Positions 1-7,531 of a DNA stretch of 37,906 nt are shown one piece after another. Below the pieces are notes generated by a model. The model had not been told where the DNA came from, did no database searches, and saw only the letters and a program-made list of their open reading frames with translations. The stretch's first letter is position 1. Each line of letters starts with the position of its first letter. The DNA lies in assembly GCA_017453565.1 (NCBI GenBank), contig JAFTEQ010000038.1, forward strand, positions 1-37,906, read 5' to 3'. Origin of the DNA: Bacteroidales bacterium (GTDB lineage: Bacteria; Bacteroidota; Bacteroidia; Bacteroidales; UBA932). The translations under genes and the position numbers were made by a program.

Positions 1-41
1 CTATTATTGTTGGGAAGACTCTTCTCTGCTTCCGCTTCGGG

Positions 42-123
42 TGGGCAAGGATGGATTCGAACCACCGAAGGTATAACCAGCAGATTTACAGTCTGCCCCA
101 TTTGGCCACTCTGGTACTTGCCC
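42..123 (-). tRNA. tRNA-Tyr (anticodon GUA)
   Basis: The minus strand folds as a class II tRNA of 82 nt. The acceptor stem GGGCAAG pairs with CTTGCCC, and there is a T-loop GGTTCGAATCC and a long variable arm as expected for bacterial tRNA-Tyr. The anticodon GTA lies at plus-strand positions 87-89. CCA is not encoded. It sits 30 nt downstream of tRNA-Thr on the same strand and is probably co-transcribed with it. The spacer (124-153) contains a 6-bp inverted repeat TCTGCC/GGCAGA that could guide processing. Confidence 0.95.
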
Positions 124-153
124 GTGTCTGCCGCAGCCATTTGTGGCAGAGCG

Positions 154-227
154 AGCCGATGGGGGGATTCGAACCCTCGACCCCGAGATTACAAATCACG
201 TGCTCTGGCCAACTGAGCTACATCGGC
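154..227 (-). tRNA. tRNA-Thr (anticodon UGU)
   Basis: A 74-nt class I tRNA on the minus strand. The acceptor stem GCCGATG pairs with CATCGGC, the D-arm is GCTC/GAGC, the T-arm contains GGTTCGAATCC, and the anticodon TGT is at plus-strand positions 191-193. The anticodon stem as I align it has one T-T mismatch. CCA is not encoded. The order Thr(UGU)-Tyr(GUA) is the same as the start of the enterobacterial thrU-tyrU-glyT-thrT-tufB cluster, so tRNA-Gly, a second tRNA-Thr and tuf may lie just beyond the left edge; this is inference. Confidence 0.95.
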
Positions 228-259
228 AGTATTTCAAAGACCCCCTTTTTTGGGGACTG

Positions 260-291
260 CAAAGATAGCAATTATTTGCAACTCTGCAAAA
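260..291 (-). promoter_or_regulatory. Promoter of the tRNA-Thr/tRNA-Tyr unit
   Basis: On the minus strand, TTTTG (287-291) is followed after exactly 19 nt by TATCTTTG (260-267). This matches the Bacteroidetes -33 TTTG and -7 TAnnTTTG elements. The predicted start is near 255, about 28 nt before the tRNA-Thr 5' end. The -33 box and most of the spacer lie inside the last codons of dxs. Confidence 0.8.
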
Positions 292-2143
292 CTTTTTCGA
301 TGTTTTTGGAAATACTGTCAGAATCGAGTCCACAGGCCGTTCTTTGCTCTGTCTGACGGGCTTGGCCGATGAAACGGTCGGGGATGCCGAGGCCCTCGAC
401 GGAGGGGCCTCCCGGGCACGGGGCGAGCGCTTCGCTCACCGCTCCGAAGAGGCCGCCCTTGAGCGTCCCGTCCTCGAGGGTGATGATGTGCCGGTAGCGT
501 TGCGCGATGGTGTTGAGCAGCGCCTCGTCGAGCGGTTTGAGATAACAGAAATCGTACACGCCCACCCGTCCCGGGAAACGGGCGGCGGCTTCGAGGGCGC
601 GGTTCACCACGGGCCCGAGGCCGATGAGCGCCACGGTGTCGCCTTCCAGAAGGGTCTCGCCCTGTCCCACGGGCCAGGGCGTACGCGGGGCGTCCTGCCA
701 GGGGACGCCTTCTCCCGTCCCGCGCGGGTACCTTATTATAAACGGGCCGCGGTCGTGGGCGAGGGCCGTGTGCATGAGCCGGGCCAGCGCCGTCTCGTCG
801 CGGGGGGCGCAGACAATGGTGTCGGGCACGCTCCGGTAAGCCGCGAGGTCGAAGACCCCGTGGTGCGTGGCTCCGTCTTCGCCCACGAGACCGGCCCGGT
901 CGAAGCAGAGGACCACGGGCAGCCGCTGCAGGGCCACATCGTGGATGATGCAGTCGTAGGCGCGCTGGGAGAAGGATGAGTAGATGTTGCAGAAGGGACG
1001 CAGTCCGCCGGCGGCGAGTCCCGCCGAGAAGGTGACGGCGTGTTCCTCTTCAATGCCCACGTCGAAGAAACGCTCCGGGAAACGTTCCGCGAAACGGTTC
1101 ATCCCGCAGCCGCTGGCCATGGCCGGGGTGATGCCCACCACGCGCGGGTCCTTTTCGGCCAGTTCGCAGAGTACGGCGCCGAATACGTCCTGATAGCGGT
1201 CCGCAGCATGCGGGCCGGCGATGCGTGCGCCCGTGTCGGGGTCGAACCTGCCCGGCGCATGCCAGGTTACCGGATCGGCTTCGGCGGGCGCGTAGCCCTT
1301 GCCCTTGGTGGTGATGCAGTGCAGTACGCGCGGGCCGTGCAGGTCGCGCAGGCGGGTGAGGGCCGTCACCACCTGCTCCAGGTCGTTCCCGTCGATGGGG
1401 CCGAAGTAGCGGAAGCCCAGGGCTTCGAAGATGTCGCCGCCGCTGCGCTTGACCATCCAGGCCTTGAGGCTGCGCAGCCAGCGCTGGAGCCATCCGCGCA
1501 GGCGCCGCTCGCCCAGGAAGTCCCATACGCGCTGTTTGAAGCGGTTGTAGTGCCGGTTGGTGGTGATGCGCAGCAGGTGTTCGTGGATGCCGCCGAGGTT
1601 GCGGTCGATCGACTGGTTGTTGTCGTTGAGGATCACGAGCAGGTCGGCCTTGCTCGCTCCGGCGTTGTTCATGCCTTCGAAGGCGAGTCCGCCGGTAAGC
1701 GCCCCGTCGCCGATGACGGCCACGGCTTTCCGCCCTTCCCCCTGCAGCCGCGCCGCTTCGGCAAAACCGAGGGCTGCGGAGATGGAGGTGGAGGAGTGCC
1801 CTGTCGCGAAAGCGTCGTAGGGACTCTCATCGGGACGCGGGAATCCGCTGATGCCCCCTTCCGTGCGGAAGGTCTTGAACGCCTCGCGCCGGCCCGTGAG
1901 GATCTTGTGGGCGTAGGCCTGATGGCCCACGTCGAAGACGATCCGGTCTTCCGGCGTATGGAATACCCGATGCAGGCCCACGATGATTTCCACAGCGCCC
2001 AGGCTCGAGGCGAGGTGGCCGGGATTCACGGCGCAGCAGCGTACCATGTAGTCGCGCAGCTCTTCGCAGAGTTGCCGCAACTGCGCTTCCGAAAGGCCCT
2101 TGAGGTCGGCGGGGGAATCTATCTTGTCGAGCAGGGGATACAT
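272..2143 (-). CDS. dxs: 1-deoxy-D-xylulose-5-phosphate synthase
   Basis: DXS condenses pyruvate and glyceraldehyde-3-phosphate, using thiamine diphosphate, to start the MEP route to isoprenoids. It is cytosolic. The 623-aa length is normal for the family. Visible signatures are PGHLASSLGAVE (about 41-52), DVGHQAYAHK (71-80), the ThDP/Mg motif GDGALTGGLAFEGMNNAG (145-162) with the second metal ligand in LNDNNQSI, and VGIEEEHAVTFSAG, which carries the catalytic glutamate of the Pyr domain. The ATG lies 3 nt after the stop of the upstream MFS gene, so it is probably translated from the ssb/MFS transcript. Its 3' end overlaps the tRNA promoter. Confidence 0.97.
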   Translation of the reverse strand: MYPLLDKIDSPADLKGLSEAQLRQLCEELRDYMVRCCAVNPGHLASSLGAVEIIVGLHRVFHTPEDRIVFDVGHQAYAHKILTGRREAFKTFRTEGGISGFPRPDESPYDAFATGHSSTSISAALGFAEAARLQGEGRKAVAVIGDGALTGGLAFEGMNNAGASKADLLVILNDNNQSIDRNLGGIHEHLLRITTNRHYNRFKQRVWDFLGERRLRGWLQRWLRSLKAWMVKRSGGDIFEALGFRYFGPIDGNDLEQVVTALTRLRDLHGPRVLHCITTKGKGYAPAEADPVTWHAPGRFDPDTGARIAGPHAADRYQDVFGAVLCELAEKDPRVVGITPAMASGCGMNRFAERFPERFFDVGIEEEHAVTFSAGLAAGGLRPFCNIYSSFSQRAYDCIIHDVALQRLPVVLCFDRAGLVGEDGATHHGVFDLAAYRSVPDTIVCAPRDETALARLMHTALAHDRGPFIIRYPRGTGEGVPWQDAPRTPWPVGQGETLLEGDTVALIGLGPVVNRALEAAARFPGRVGVYDFCYLKPLDEALLNTIAQRYRHIITLEDGTLKGGLFGAVSEALAPCPGGPSVEGLGIPDRFIGQARQTEQRTACGLDSDSISKNIEKVLQSCK

Positions 2144-2146
2144 CGT

Positions 2147-3472
2147 CTAGTCTTGGTTGGGTCGGTCGAGTCCGAGTTCGGGATGACGGTCCGAGGAGCG
2201 GGCGAAAAGGTAGGCCGCGACAACAGCACCGATGCAGAGGGCGGTGAACATGAGTTCCACGCGCACGGCTCCCGCGGCTGCGGCGCCGGCCAGAATGAGT
2301 CCGGCGATCATCTTGAACGACAGCAGACCCAGGTTCTGAATCCAGTACACGAGGGCGTAGGTGGTACCCAGCACCTTGTCGGGCACGATCTTGGGCACGC
2401 TGGGCCAGAGGGCTGCCGGCACGAGCGAATAGCCGAAGCCCAGCAGCACCATGGCGAGGTAGCCGAAGAACGGAACCCCTTGCGGCGCGAAGGCGAGCAG
2501 CAGGTGGGCGGCGAGGGCGAGGACGGCTCCCAGCATCATCCAGCGTGTTCCGCGCCCTCTCTTGTCGACCAGGATGCCGAACAACGGCGCGAAGATCACC
2601 GTGGAGAAGGGCAGCATGGCCACCATCCATCCGGCGGTCTGCGCAGGGATGTCGAAACGCGGGACGAGGATGGCGCCGGCGAACTTCTTGAAGGCGATGA
2701 TGCTGCTGTAGAAGAGCACGCAGAGTATGCCGCAGAGCCAGAAGTTCTTGTTGGTCAGGATTTTGAGCACGTCGGAGAAGCGGAATGCGTCGCTCTGTGC
2801 CGCCGACGCTTCCAGCTTGCGGCTGCGCTCCGCCCGGGCGTCGAGCGCCACGAAAAAGGCCCAGAGGATGAGCCCCGCCGCCATGAGGGCCATGCCCACC
2901 AGGGCGGGCCGCGCCGTTTCGGCAAGGCTGTAGACACCGGAGGCCCGTTCCTGCACGAGGCGGGGTGCCAGCACCAGGGCGAACGCCGTTCCGAGCCGGG
3001 CGATGGCGAGTTGCAGGCCCATGGCGAGGGCCATGGGACCGCCCCGGAACCAGCGGGCGATGGAGCGTGTCACGGCCGTACCCGCAATCTCGCTGCCGAG
3101 GCCGAAGAACATGCAGCCCGCGTAGGCGATGCGCAGTGACCGGGCGGCGGGAAGGCCGGAGAGCAGGGCGTAGAGCACGGCGCCCGCCCCGGCGGCCATC
3201 ATCCCCACGAAGATGGAGCCCGTGAGACGGACCCCCCATTTGTCGAGCAGGATGCCGCAGAGCACCAGACCGCCGAAGACGCACAGGACGCTGTAGCCGC
3301 TGGTGTAGAGTCCGTATCCGGCGGCATCCCAGCCCAACTGGGTGAGTCCGGGCTGCTCGAACAGGTGGGAGATGCTCGAGAACATGTCGTCGAAGTAGTA
3401 CGATGCGAACATCGGTACTACCAGACACGCCAGGACGATCCACCTGAGCGATTTACGCGGGTTAGCGGCCAT
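2147..3472 (-). CDS. MFS transporter (tandem copy 2)
   Basis: A 441-aa, 12-TM major facilitator. The first helix follows MAANPRKSLRWIVL, the loop between helices 2 and 3 has the MFS-like LLDKWGVRLTG, and the second half has an equivalent LVDKRGRGTRW. It shares motifs throughout with the adjacent upstream MFS (RWFRGGPMALAMGLQLAIARLG here, KWFKGKEMALAMGLEMAIARLG there; SLVPAALWPSVPKIV in both), so the two are paralogues, presumably from a tandem duplication. The substrate is not recognisable. The gene lies 6 nt after the first MFS and 3 nt before dxs, which suggests a single transcript. Whether the substrate relates to isoprenoid precursors is unknown; gene order alone does not show this. Confidence 0.9.
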   Translation of the reverse strand: MAANPRKSLRWIVLACLVVPMFASYYFDDMFSSISHLFEQPGLTQLGWDAAGYGLYTSGYSVLCVFGGLVLCGILLDKWGVRLTGSIFVGMMAAGAGAVLYALLSGLPAARSLRIAYAGCMFFGLGSEIAGTAVTRSIARWFRGGPMALAMGLQLAIARLGTAFALVLAPRLVQERASGVYSLAETARPALVGMALMAAGLILWAFFVALDARAERSRKLEASAAQSDAFRFSDVLKILTNKNFWLCGILCVLFYSSIIAFKKFAGAILVPRFDIPAQTAGWMVAMLPFSTVIFAPLFGILVDKRGRGTRWMMLGAVLALAAHLLLAFAPQGVPFFGYLAMVLLGFGYSLVPAALWPSVPKIVPDKVLGTTYALVYWIQNLGLLSFKMIAGLILAGAAAAGAVRVELMFTALCIGAVVAAYLFARSSDRHPELGLDRPNQD

Positions 3473-3478
3473 GGAAAA

Positions 3479-4846
3479 CTAGTTCCTGATGTTGGGCAGT
3501 TCGAGGCCGTAGCCCTTGGCGCGGTCTTCTTTCTTGAGCAGGAGGCTGAAGAGGAAGGCGAGTACGCCGAAACTGGAGAACACCAGCATGGGCACGAAAT
3601 AGCTGCCCGTAGACTTGCGCAGCGACCCGATCAGCATAGGCACGAGGCACAGGCCGATGTTCTGCACCCAGAAGATGAGGCAGTAGGCGCTGCCGAGTAC
3701 TTTTTCATCGATGATCTTGGGCACGCTGGGCCAGAGGGCCGCCGGCACGAGCGAGAAGCTCACGCCCAGCACGATGATGAGCAGCAGGGCGAACCATTTC
3801 TGCGGGAAGACGGGCAGCAGGAAGGCGAAGCTGAGGTGGCACACGATCATGATGGTGGCACCCGCCATGAGCATGGATGCGCCTTTGCCCACCCGGTCGA
3901 GGAAGATGCCCAGCAGGGGGGTGAGGCACATGGCCAGCACGGGGAAGAGGCTGAAAAGCTGGGCCGCGGAGGCGGCGTCGATGCTCAGGGTCTCCTCCAG
4001 GAAGTTGGTGGCGTAGCGCTGGAAGGGGAAGATGGCGCTGTAATAAAGCACGCACAGCAGGGCCACGATCCAGAACATCTTGCTCTTGAAGATGATGCCC
4101 AGGTCGCTCACATGGAACTCGTCTTCAGGCGATTTCTCTTCCGTGGCGAGCCCGGCGGCCACCAGCTGGCGGTCGAACTTGCTGTCCATGAAGGCGAAGA
4201 TGATGAAGTTGAGCAGGCCCACGCAGAGCAGGGCGCCGCAGAACCCGAGCGGGGCGGTGATGGTGCCGCCCGACTTGGCCGAGATGATGGGGGCGATCCA
4301 CATGACGGCGAACACGCCCAGGCGCGCAATGGCCATCTCAAGTCCCATAGCGAGGGCCATCTCCTTGCCTTTGAACCATTTAGCGAGGATCTTGGAGACA
4401 TTGGTCCCTTCCATCTCGCAGCCGCAGCCGAAGATCATGAAGCCGAGCGCGGCCATCTTGGCGCTGGCCGGCATGGCCACCCACCAGCTGCCCAGCCACT
4501 GGGCGAAGCCCGTGGCCTGGAACCAGTCGCTGATGCCGATAAACTTGATGCCTGCGCCCAGGACCATGAGGCCGGCGGAGAGGATGCCCGAGAAGCGGAC
4601 CCCCAGTTTGTCGAGCAGGATGCCCGCCAGGATGAGGAAGCCGCAGACGGTGAGGATGTATTCCGATGCCGCATACTTGCCGAATACGCCGCTGTCCCAA
4701 CCGAGGTTGGTTTCCACCAGCGATTTGAGCGGGGACATCACGTCCACGAACATGTATGCGAAGAACATCATGAGGGCGACGAGCACGAGCACGGTCCAGC
4801 GGACGGCCGGGCTGTCGTTCATCAGTTTCTGTATTTTTTCTGCCAT
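3479..4846 (-). CDS. MFS transporter (tandem copy 1)
   Basis: A 455-aa, 12-TM major facilitator beginning MAEKIQKLMNDSPAVRW. It has the MFS loop LLDKLGVRFSG and its second-half counterpart FLDRVGKGASM. It is a paralogue of the next gene downstream (shared blocks AMGLEMAIARLG and VPAALWPSVPKI). An acidic cytoplasmic linker (ATEEKSPEDEFHVSDLG) separates the six-helix halves. The protein ends in a basic tail (KKEDRAKGYGLELPNIRN). The substrate is unknown. The ATG is 65 nt downstream of the ssb stop, a gap with no clear promoter box, so it may be read from the ssb promoter. Confidence 0.9.
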   Translation of the reverse strand: MAEKIQKLMNDSPAVRWTVLVLVALMMFFAYMFVDVMSPLKSLVETNLGWDSGVFGKYAASEYILTVCGFLILAGILLDKLGVRFSGILSAGLMVLGAGIKFIGISDWFQATGFAQWLGSWWVAMPASAKMAALGFMIFGCGCEMEGTNVSKILAKWFKGKEMALAMGLEMAIARLGVFAVMWIAPIISAKSGGTITAPLGFCGALLCVGLLNFIIFAFMDSKFDRQLVAAGLATEEKSPEDEFHVSDLGIIFKSKMFWIVALLCVLYYSAIFPFQRYATNFLEETLSIDAASAAQLFSLFPVLAMCLTPLLGIFLDRVGKGASMLMAGATIMIVCHLSFAFLLPVFPQKWFALLLIIVLGVSFSLVPAALWPSVPKIIDEKVLGSAYCLIFWVQNIGLCLVPMLIGSLRKSTGSYFVPMLVFSSFGVLAFLFSLLLKKEDRAKGYGLELPNIRN

Positions 4847-4911
4847 GGTATTTGTCTTTCAAGCCATGCGGGCGGAGACCGCAGTCCGGCCTCCGGCTGC
4901 AGGGGTATTCG

Positions 4912-5415
4912 CTAGAACGGGAGATCGTCGCCGCCTTCGTCGGCCGCAGGTTCGGAAACCGGAGCTGCGGGCTGAGGCTGGGGTGTCGGGCGCGGGGGCT
5001 GGGCGCTCTGCGCGTATCCGCCCTGGGGACCTGCCGGAGCCGGGGCGCCCGGTGCGGGCATGTAACCGCCTTCCCCGTCGGGACGGCGCCCGAGGAGCTG
5101 GAGGGAGTCGACCGTAATCTCGGTGACATACTTCTTCATCCCCTGCTGGTCGGTGTAGGAACGGGTCCTGAGCCGGCCTTCAATGTAGAGTTGGGTTCCC
5201 TTCCGCACATACTTTTCGGCAATGTCCGCCGAATTTCTCCAGGCCACGATATTGTGCCATTCTGTGTTTTCGCGCAGTTCTCCGCTGCGGTCTTTGTAGC
5301 GTTCGGTGGTGGCAAGGGTGAACGTGGCCACCTTTGCGCCGCTGTTTCCTTCGAGGTAACGTACTTCCGGGTCTCTTCCAACGTTACCGATGAGCATGAC
5401 TTTGTTGAGTGACAT
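4912..5415 (-). CDS. ssb: Single-stranded DNA-binding protein
   Basis: SSB coats single-stranded DNA as a tetramer during replication, repair and recombination. The 167-aa protein starts MSLNKVMLIGNVGRDPEVRYLEG, the standard OB-fold opening. The OB domain covers about residues 1-110 (TFTLATTERYKDRSGELRENTEWHNIVAW and QLYIEGRLRTRSYTDQQG visible as two blocks). A Pro/Gly/Ala/Gln-rich disordered linker follows, and the protein ends in the acidic tip DEGGDDLPF, which recruits partners such as the RecJ encoded at 9362. Length and architecture are typical. Confidence 0.97.
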   Translation of the reverse strand: MSLNKVMLIGNVGRDPEVRYLEGNSGAKVATFTLATTERYKDRSGELRENTEWHNIVAWRNSADIAEKYVRKGTQLYIEGRLRTRSYTDQQGMKKYVTEITVDSLQLLGRRPDGEGGYMPAPGAPAPAGPQGGYAQSAQPPRPTPQPQPAAPVSEPAADEGGDDLPF

Positions 5416-5436
5416 AACTATAAAAATTTAGTAGTG

Positions 5437-5444
5437 CCAAGGTA
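5437..5444 (-). promoter_or_regulatory. Possible -7 box for ssb
   Basis: TACCTTGG on the minus strand is one base from the Bacteroidetes -7 consensus TAnnTTTG and lies 21 nt before the ssb ATG. No clear -33 box is visible, so support is limited. The 155 nt between aroE and ssb otherwise hold only a short perfect palindrome, CTTGCGCAGCGCAAG, whose one-base loop makes it a doubtful terminator. Confidence 0.4.
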
Positions 5445-5570
5445 GGGATTTTTTGGCAGATTCCGATATCTGAGTCCGAACTTTGTTCGATTTTTTGCCG
5501 GCCGCCTTGCGCTGCGCAAGCTGAATATGCGCTTCCTCAATCACCGGTTTGGCGAAAAGACTCTGATTAT

Positions 5571-6305
5571 TTAAACCATGCCGGCGGCCCTCCGGAGGGC
5601 CTCGCCGTCGGGTTCCGCACCAGTCATGAGGGCGTAGCCCGCAACGGCCTGGGCGAGGATCCAGTCGCGTCCGCTCAGGTACAGCGGCGCATGGCCGCAT
5701 AGACAAGGACACTTGTAGTTCGCTTCCAGGATGGCGGGGCAGGCAAGGCGCTCCGTTTCGGCAATGGCTTCCGGAAGGGTGTAGACGAGCAGGTCCGATT
5801 CGGCGGCAAGGCGGGGAAGTTCGGAAAGCGGCCTCAGGAACGGTTCCCGCAGCGTACGGTTGCAGACGATGACCTGCATGCCGAGGTCGCGCGCCGCCGC
5901 TGCGACCGCCTTCGCCGCACCGCCCCATCCGGCTACCACCGCCCGGGATCCCGGTCCGAAACCGGCGCCGGAAAGCACGGCGCGTACCCCCAGATAATCG
6001 GAATTGTGCGCTTCAACACCCCGCCCGGTTTTCACCAGCAGGTTGGTGGCTCCTATGACGCGCACCGCATCGGACAGCCATCCGCGGCCCGCCTCTTCCA
6101 GCTGCGCCACGCGCCGGAAGGCGTTTTCCTTGAAGGGCGCCGTCACGTTGACCGCCTCATACTCCGCCTCGAAGCGGGCCCAGGCCTGTTCGAAATCGGG
6201 GGTCTCGATGAATTCATAGGGCCAGGCCCCGGCGTAAGCAGCCGAGAACAGCCGCGGACTAAGCGAGCCCTGGAGCGGATAACCTATGAGACCGAAACGA
6301 CGCAT
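5571..6305 (-). CDS. aroE: Shikimate dehydrogenase
   Basis: AroE reduces 3-dehydroshikimate to shikimate with NADPH, in the cytosol. I use the ATG at 6305 (MRRFGLIGYPLQGSLSP), giving 244 aa; an in-frame TTG three codons upstream lies inside the promoter's discriminator region and is unlikely to be used. Visible: the shikimate-binding GSLSP (about 13-17), NVTAPFKENAF with the catalytic lysine (K59), HNSDYLGV with the catalytic aspartate (D103), and the Rossmann loop AGWGGAAKAV (about 125-134). It is slightly short for the family (usually 260-280). The partner enzyme AroK is encoded elsewhere in the window (13124-13633), so the pathway genes are scattered. Confidence 0.92.
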   Translation of the reverse strand: MRRFGLIGYPLQGSLSPRLFSAAYAGAWPYEFIETPDFEQAWARFEAEYEAVNVTAPFKENAFRRVAQLEEAGRGWLSDAVRVIGATNLLVKTGRGVEAHNSDYLGVRAVLSGAGFGPGSRAVVAGWGGAAKAVAAAARDLGMQVIVCNRTLREPFLRPLSELPRLAAESDLLVYTLPEAIAETERLACPAILEANYKCPCLCGHAPLYLSGRDWILAQAVAGYALMTGAEPDGEALRRAAGMV

Positions 6306-6311
6306 ACAACG

Positions 6312-6319
6312 CAAATATA
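6312..6319 (-). promoter_or_regulatory. -7 promoter box of aroE, 6 nt from the ATG
   Basis: TATATTTG on the minus strand matches TAnnTTTG exactly. Only six bases separate it from the aroE ATG, so transcription should begin at or within a few bases of the start codon. No convincing -33 element is seen 19 nt upstream. Confidence 0.65.
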
Positions 6320-6330
6320 ATGATTTTCCA

Positions 6331-6564
6331 TCACTTCACGTATTTCCGTACTTCCGATTCCGGCAGCCGCGAGAGGGTGGCGATCTGGCGGTAGGACATC
6401 CGATGCCGGACCCGCAGGTCCCTGGCGAGAAGCAGTCTTTGCCCGGTGTCGAGATGCCGTGCCGTGCGGACACCGAATAAATCAAGACAGATATCTTCGC
6501 TTATCTTTCGGGCTTCAAGGTCTTCCAGAAGGACGCCCCGGACATCGGCCATCCGGCCTAACAA
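6331..6564 (-). pseudogene. Helix-turn-helix ORF resembling the C-terminus of a REP-associated (Y1) transposase
   Basis: A 77-aa frame begins at a TTG; an in-frame ATG at 6552 would give 73 aa. The frame stays open back to the stop of the upstream methyltransferase gene without a better start, which suggests a missing N-terminus. The C-terminal half (TGQRLLLARDLRVRHRMSY, then RQIATLSRLPESEVRKYVK) is a clear helix-turn-helix. Together with LSSGKARDEELL just upstream of the TTG, it resembles the DNA-binding tail that follows the HUH/Y1 domain in REP-associated tyrosine transposases. The HUH motif itself and the catalytic tyrosine are absent. I therefore read it as a remnant, though a small standalone HTH regulator cannot be excluded. 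The assignment is from memory of family patterns, not a search. Confidence 0.4.
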
Positions 6565-6613
6565 CTCCTCGTCTCTTGCCTTTCCGCTGGAGAGGATGGC
6601 CCACGAATGTCCG

Positions 6614-7531
6614 TCAACCCCTTTGCCGCACGGCCTCGAAGAGGAGGACGGCGGTGGAGACCGAGACGTTGAGCGAGTCGAGCCGGCCGCGCATGGGGAT
6701 GCGGATGTGGGCGTCGGCGGCCTTGCGCCACTGCTCCGACAGGCCGGTGGACTCGGTGCCCATCACCAAGGCGGTGGGGCCGCGCATGTCGGTGTCGTAG
6801 CAGGACGAGGAGTCCTGGAGCTGCGCGGTGAGGATGCGGATGCCCCGTTCCTTAAGCCAGGAAATGGCTTCCGCCGAAGTGCAGACGGCGACGGGCACGG
6901 TGAACACGGCCCCGATGCTGGCACGGATGAGGTTGGGGTTCCAGAGGTCGGTGAGGGGGTCGCACACCAGCACGGCGTCGGCCCCGGCCGCATCGGCGCT
7001 GCGCAGTACGGCACCGAGGTTGCCCGGTTTCTCCACGGCTTCCAGTACGACCACAAGTGGATTCTCCCGCAGTTGGAGGTCCTCCAGGCGGGTCGGTTTG
7101 GCCCGCACTTCTGCCAGCACGCCCTCCGTTCCGCCCCGGTAGGCCACCTTCCGGTACAGCGCCTCCGGCAGTTCGAAGACCTTCGCGCAGGCTGCCACCT
7201 CCCCGGTCGGGGGAGCGTAACACCCGCGGTTCGGTAGCGGGGGGACCGTCCCGGAGGGATGGTGGGGTGAGCCGGAACGGCGAACCTCCCCCGACCGGGG
7301 AGGTGGCAGCGGAGCGTTGGCCCCGCAGGCCGGCAGCTGCCAGCCGTCCAGCAGTTCCGGGCAGACGAAGAGCGAGTCGATCTCGAAGCCCGCCGCGAGG
7401 CAGTGCTCCAGCTCGCGCCGGCCCTCAACCACGAATAAGCCGCTCTCACGCCGCAGGCTCGATTTCTCCTGCAGCGCGAGCAGCCGTTTGATCTTGGGAT
7501 TCTGTCCCGAACTGATGCGTTCAGTCTCCAT
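6614..7531 (-). CDS. TrmH/SpoU-family RNA 2'-O-methyltransferase with in-frame repeat insertion
   Basis: A SPOUT methyltransferase that adds a methyl group from SAM to a ribose 2'-OH of rRNA or tRNA. The N-terminal L30e-like substrate domain starts METERISSGQNPKIKRLLALQ. The SpoU domain shows motif 1 (KPGNLGAVLRSADAAGADA), motif 2 (ALVMGTESTGLS) and motif 3 (IRIPMRGRLDSLNVSVSTA). The ORF is 305 aa, about 40 longer than usual. The surplus, at about residues 74-114, is a Pro/Gly/Arg/Ser-rich segment encoded entirely by the palindromic element at 7191-7310. It lies in the linker between the two domains, so activity could survive. The start overlaps the PspC gene by 11 nt. Whether the target is 23S rRNA (RlmB-like) or tRNA is not decided. 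Confidence 0.9.
   Translation of the reverse strand: METERISSGQNPKIKRLLALQEKSSLRRESGLFVVEGRRELEHCLAAGFEIDSLFVCPELLDGWQLPACGANAPLPPPRSGEVRRSGSPHHPSGTVPPLPNRGCYAPPTGEVAACAKVFELPEALYRKVAYRGGTEGVLAEVRAKPTRLEDLQLRENPLVVVLEAVEKPGNLGAVLRSADAAGADAVLVCDPLTDLWNPNLIRASIGAVFTVPVAVCTSAEAISWLKERGIRILTAQLQDSSSCYDTDMRGPTALVMGTESTGLSEQWRKAADAHIRIPMRGRLDSLNVSVSTAVLLFEAVRQRG
7191..7310. repeat. 120-bp palindromic element inserted in frame in the trmH-like gene
   Basis: Two 25-bp arms (7191-7215 and 7286-7310) are perfect reverse complements. The arms enclose a 70-bp GC-rich centre. Each arm contains its own near-palindrome CCCCG-AC-CGGGG, as in REP-type units. The element is exactly 40 codons long with no stop in the gene's frame, and it coincides with the extra residues of the host protein. 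I found no second copy in this window and no clear target-site duplication. A REP/MITE-like mobile repeat is the best reading; alternatively it is a fixed palindromic linker. Confidence 0.75.

Noticed and set aside
228-259. CCCCAAAAAAGGGG before tRNA-Thr as a terminator of dxs
   Set aside because: The stem is only four pairs with an A-rich loop and no following T run in the dxs direction; it lies in the tRNA leader.
5500-5530. The palindrome CTTGCGCAGCGCAAG after aroE as a terminator
   Set aside because: The loop would be one base and the following A-rich stretch is not a T run on the aroE strand.
5428-5928. A 166-codon minus-strand frame over the 3' part of aroE and the aroE-ssb gap
   Set aside because: Most of it is the shadow of aroE in another frame. 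The tail outside aroE (5428-5570) has no motif and no start of its own that I can support.
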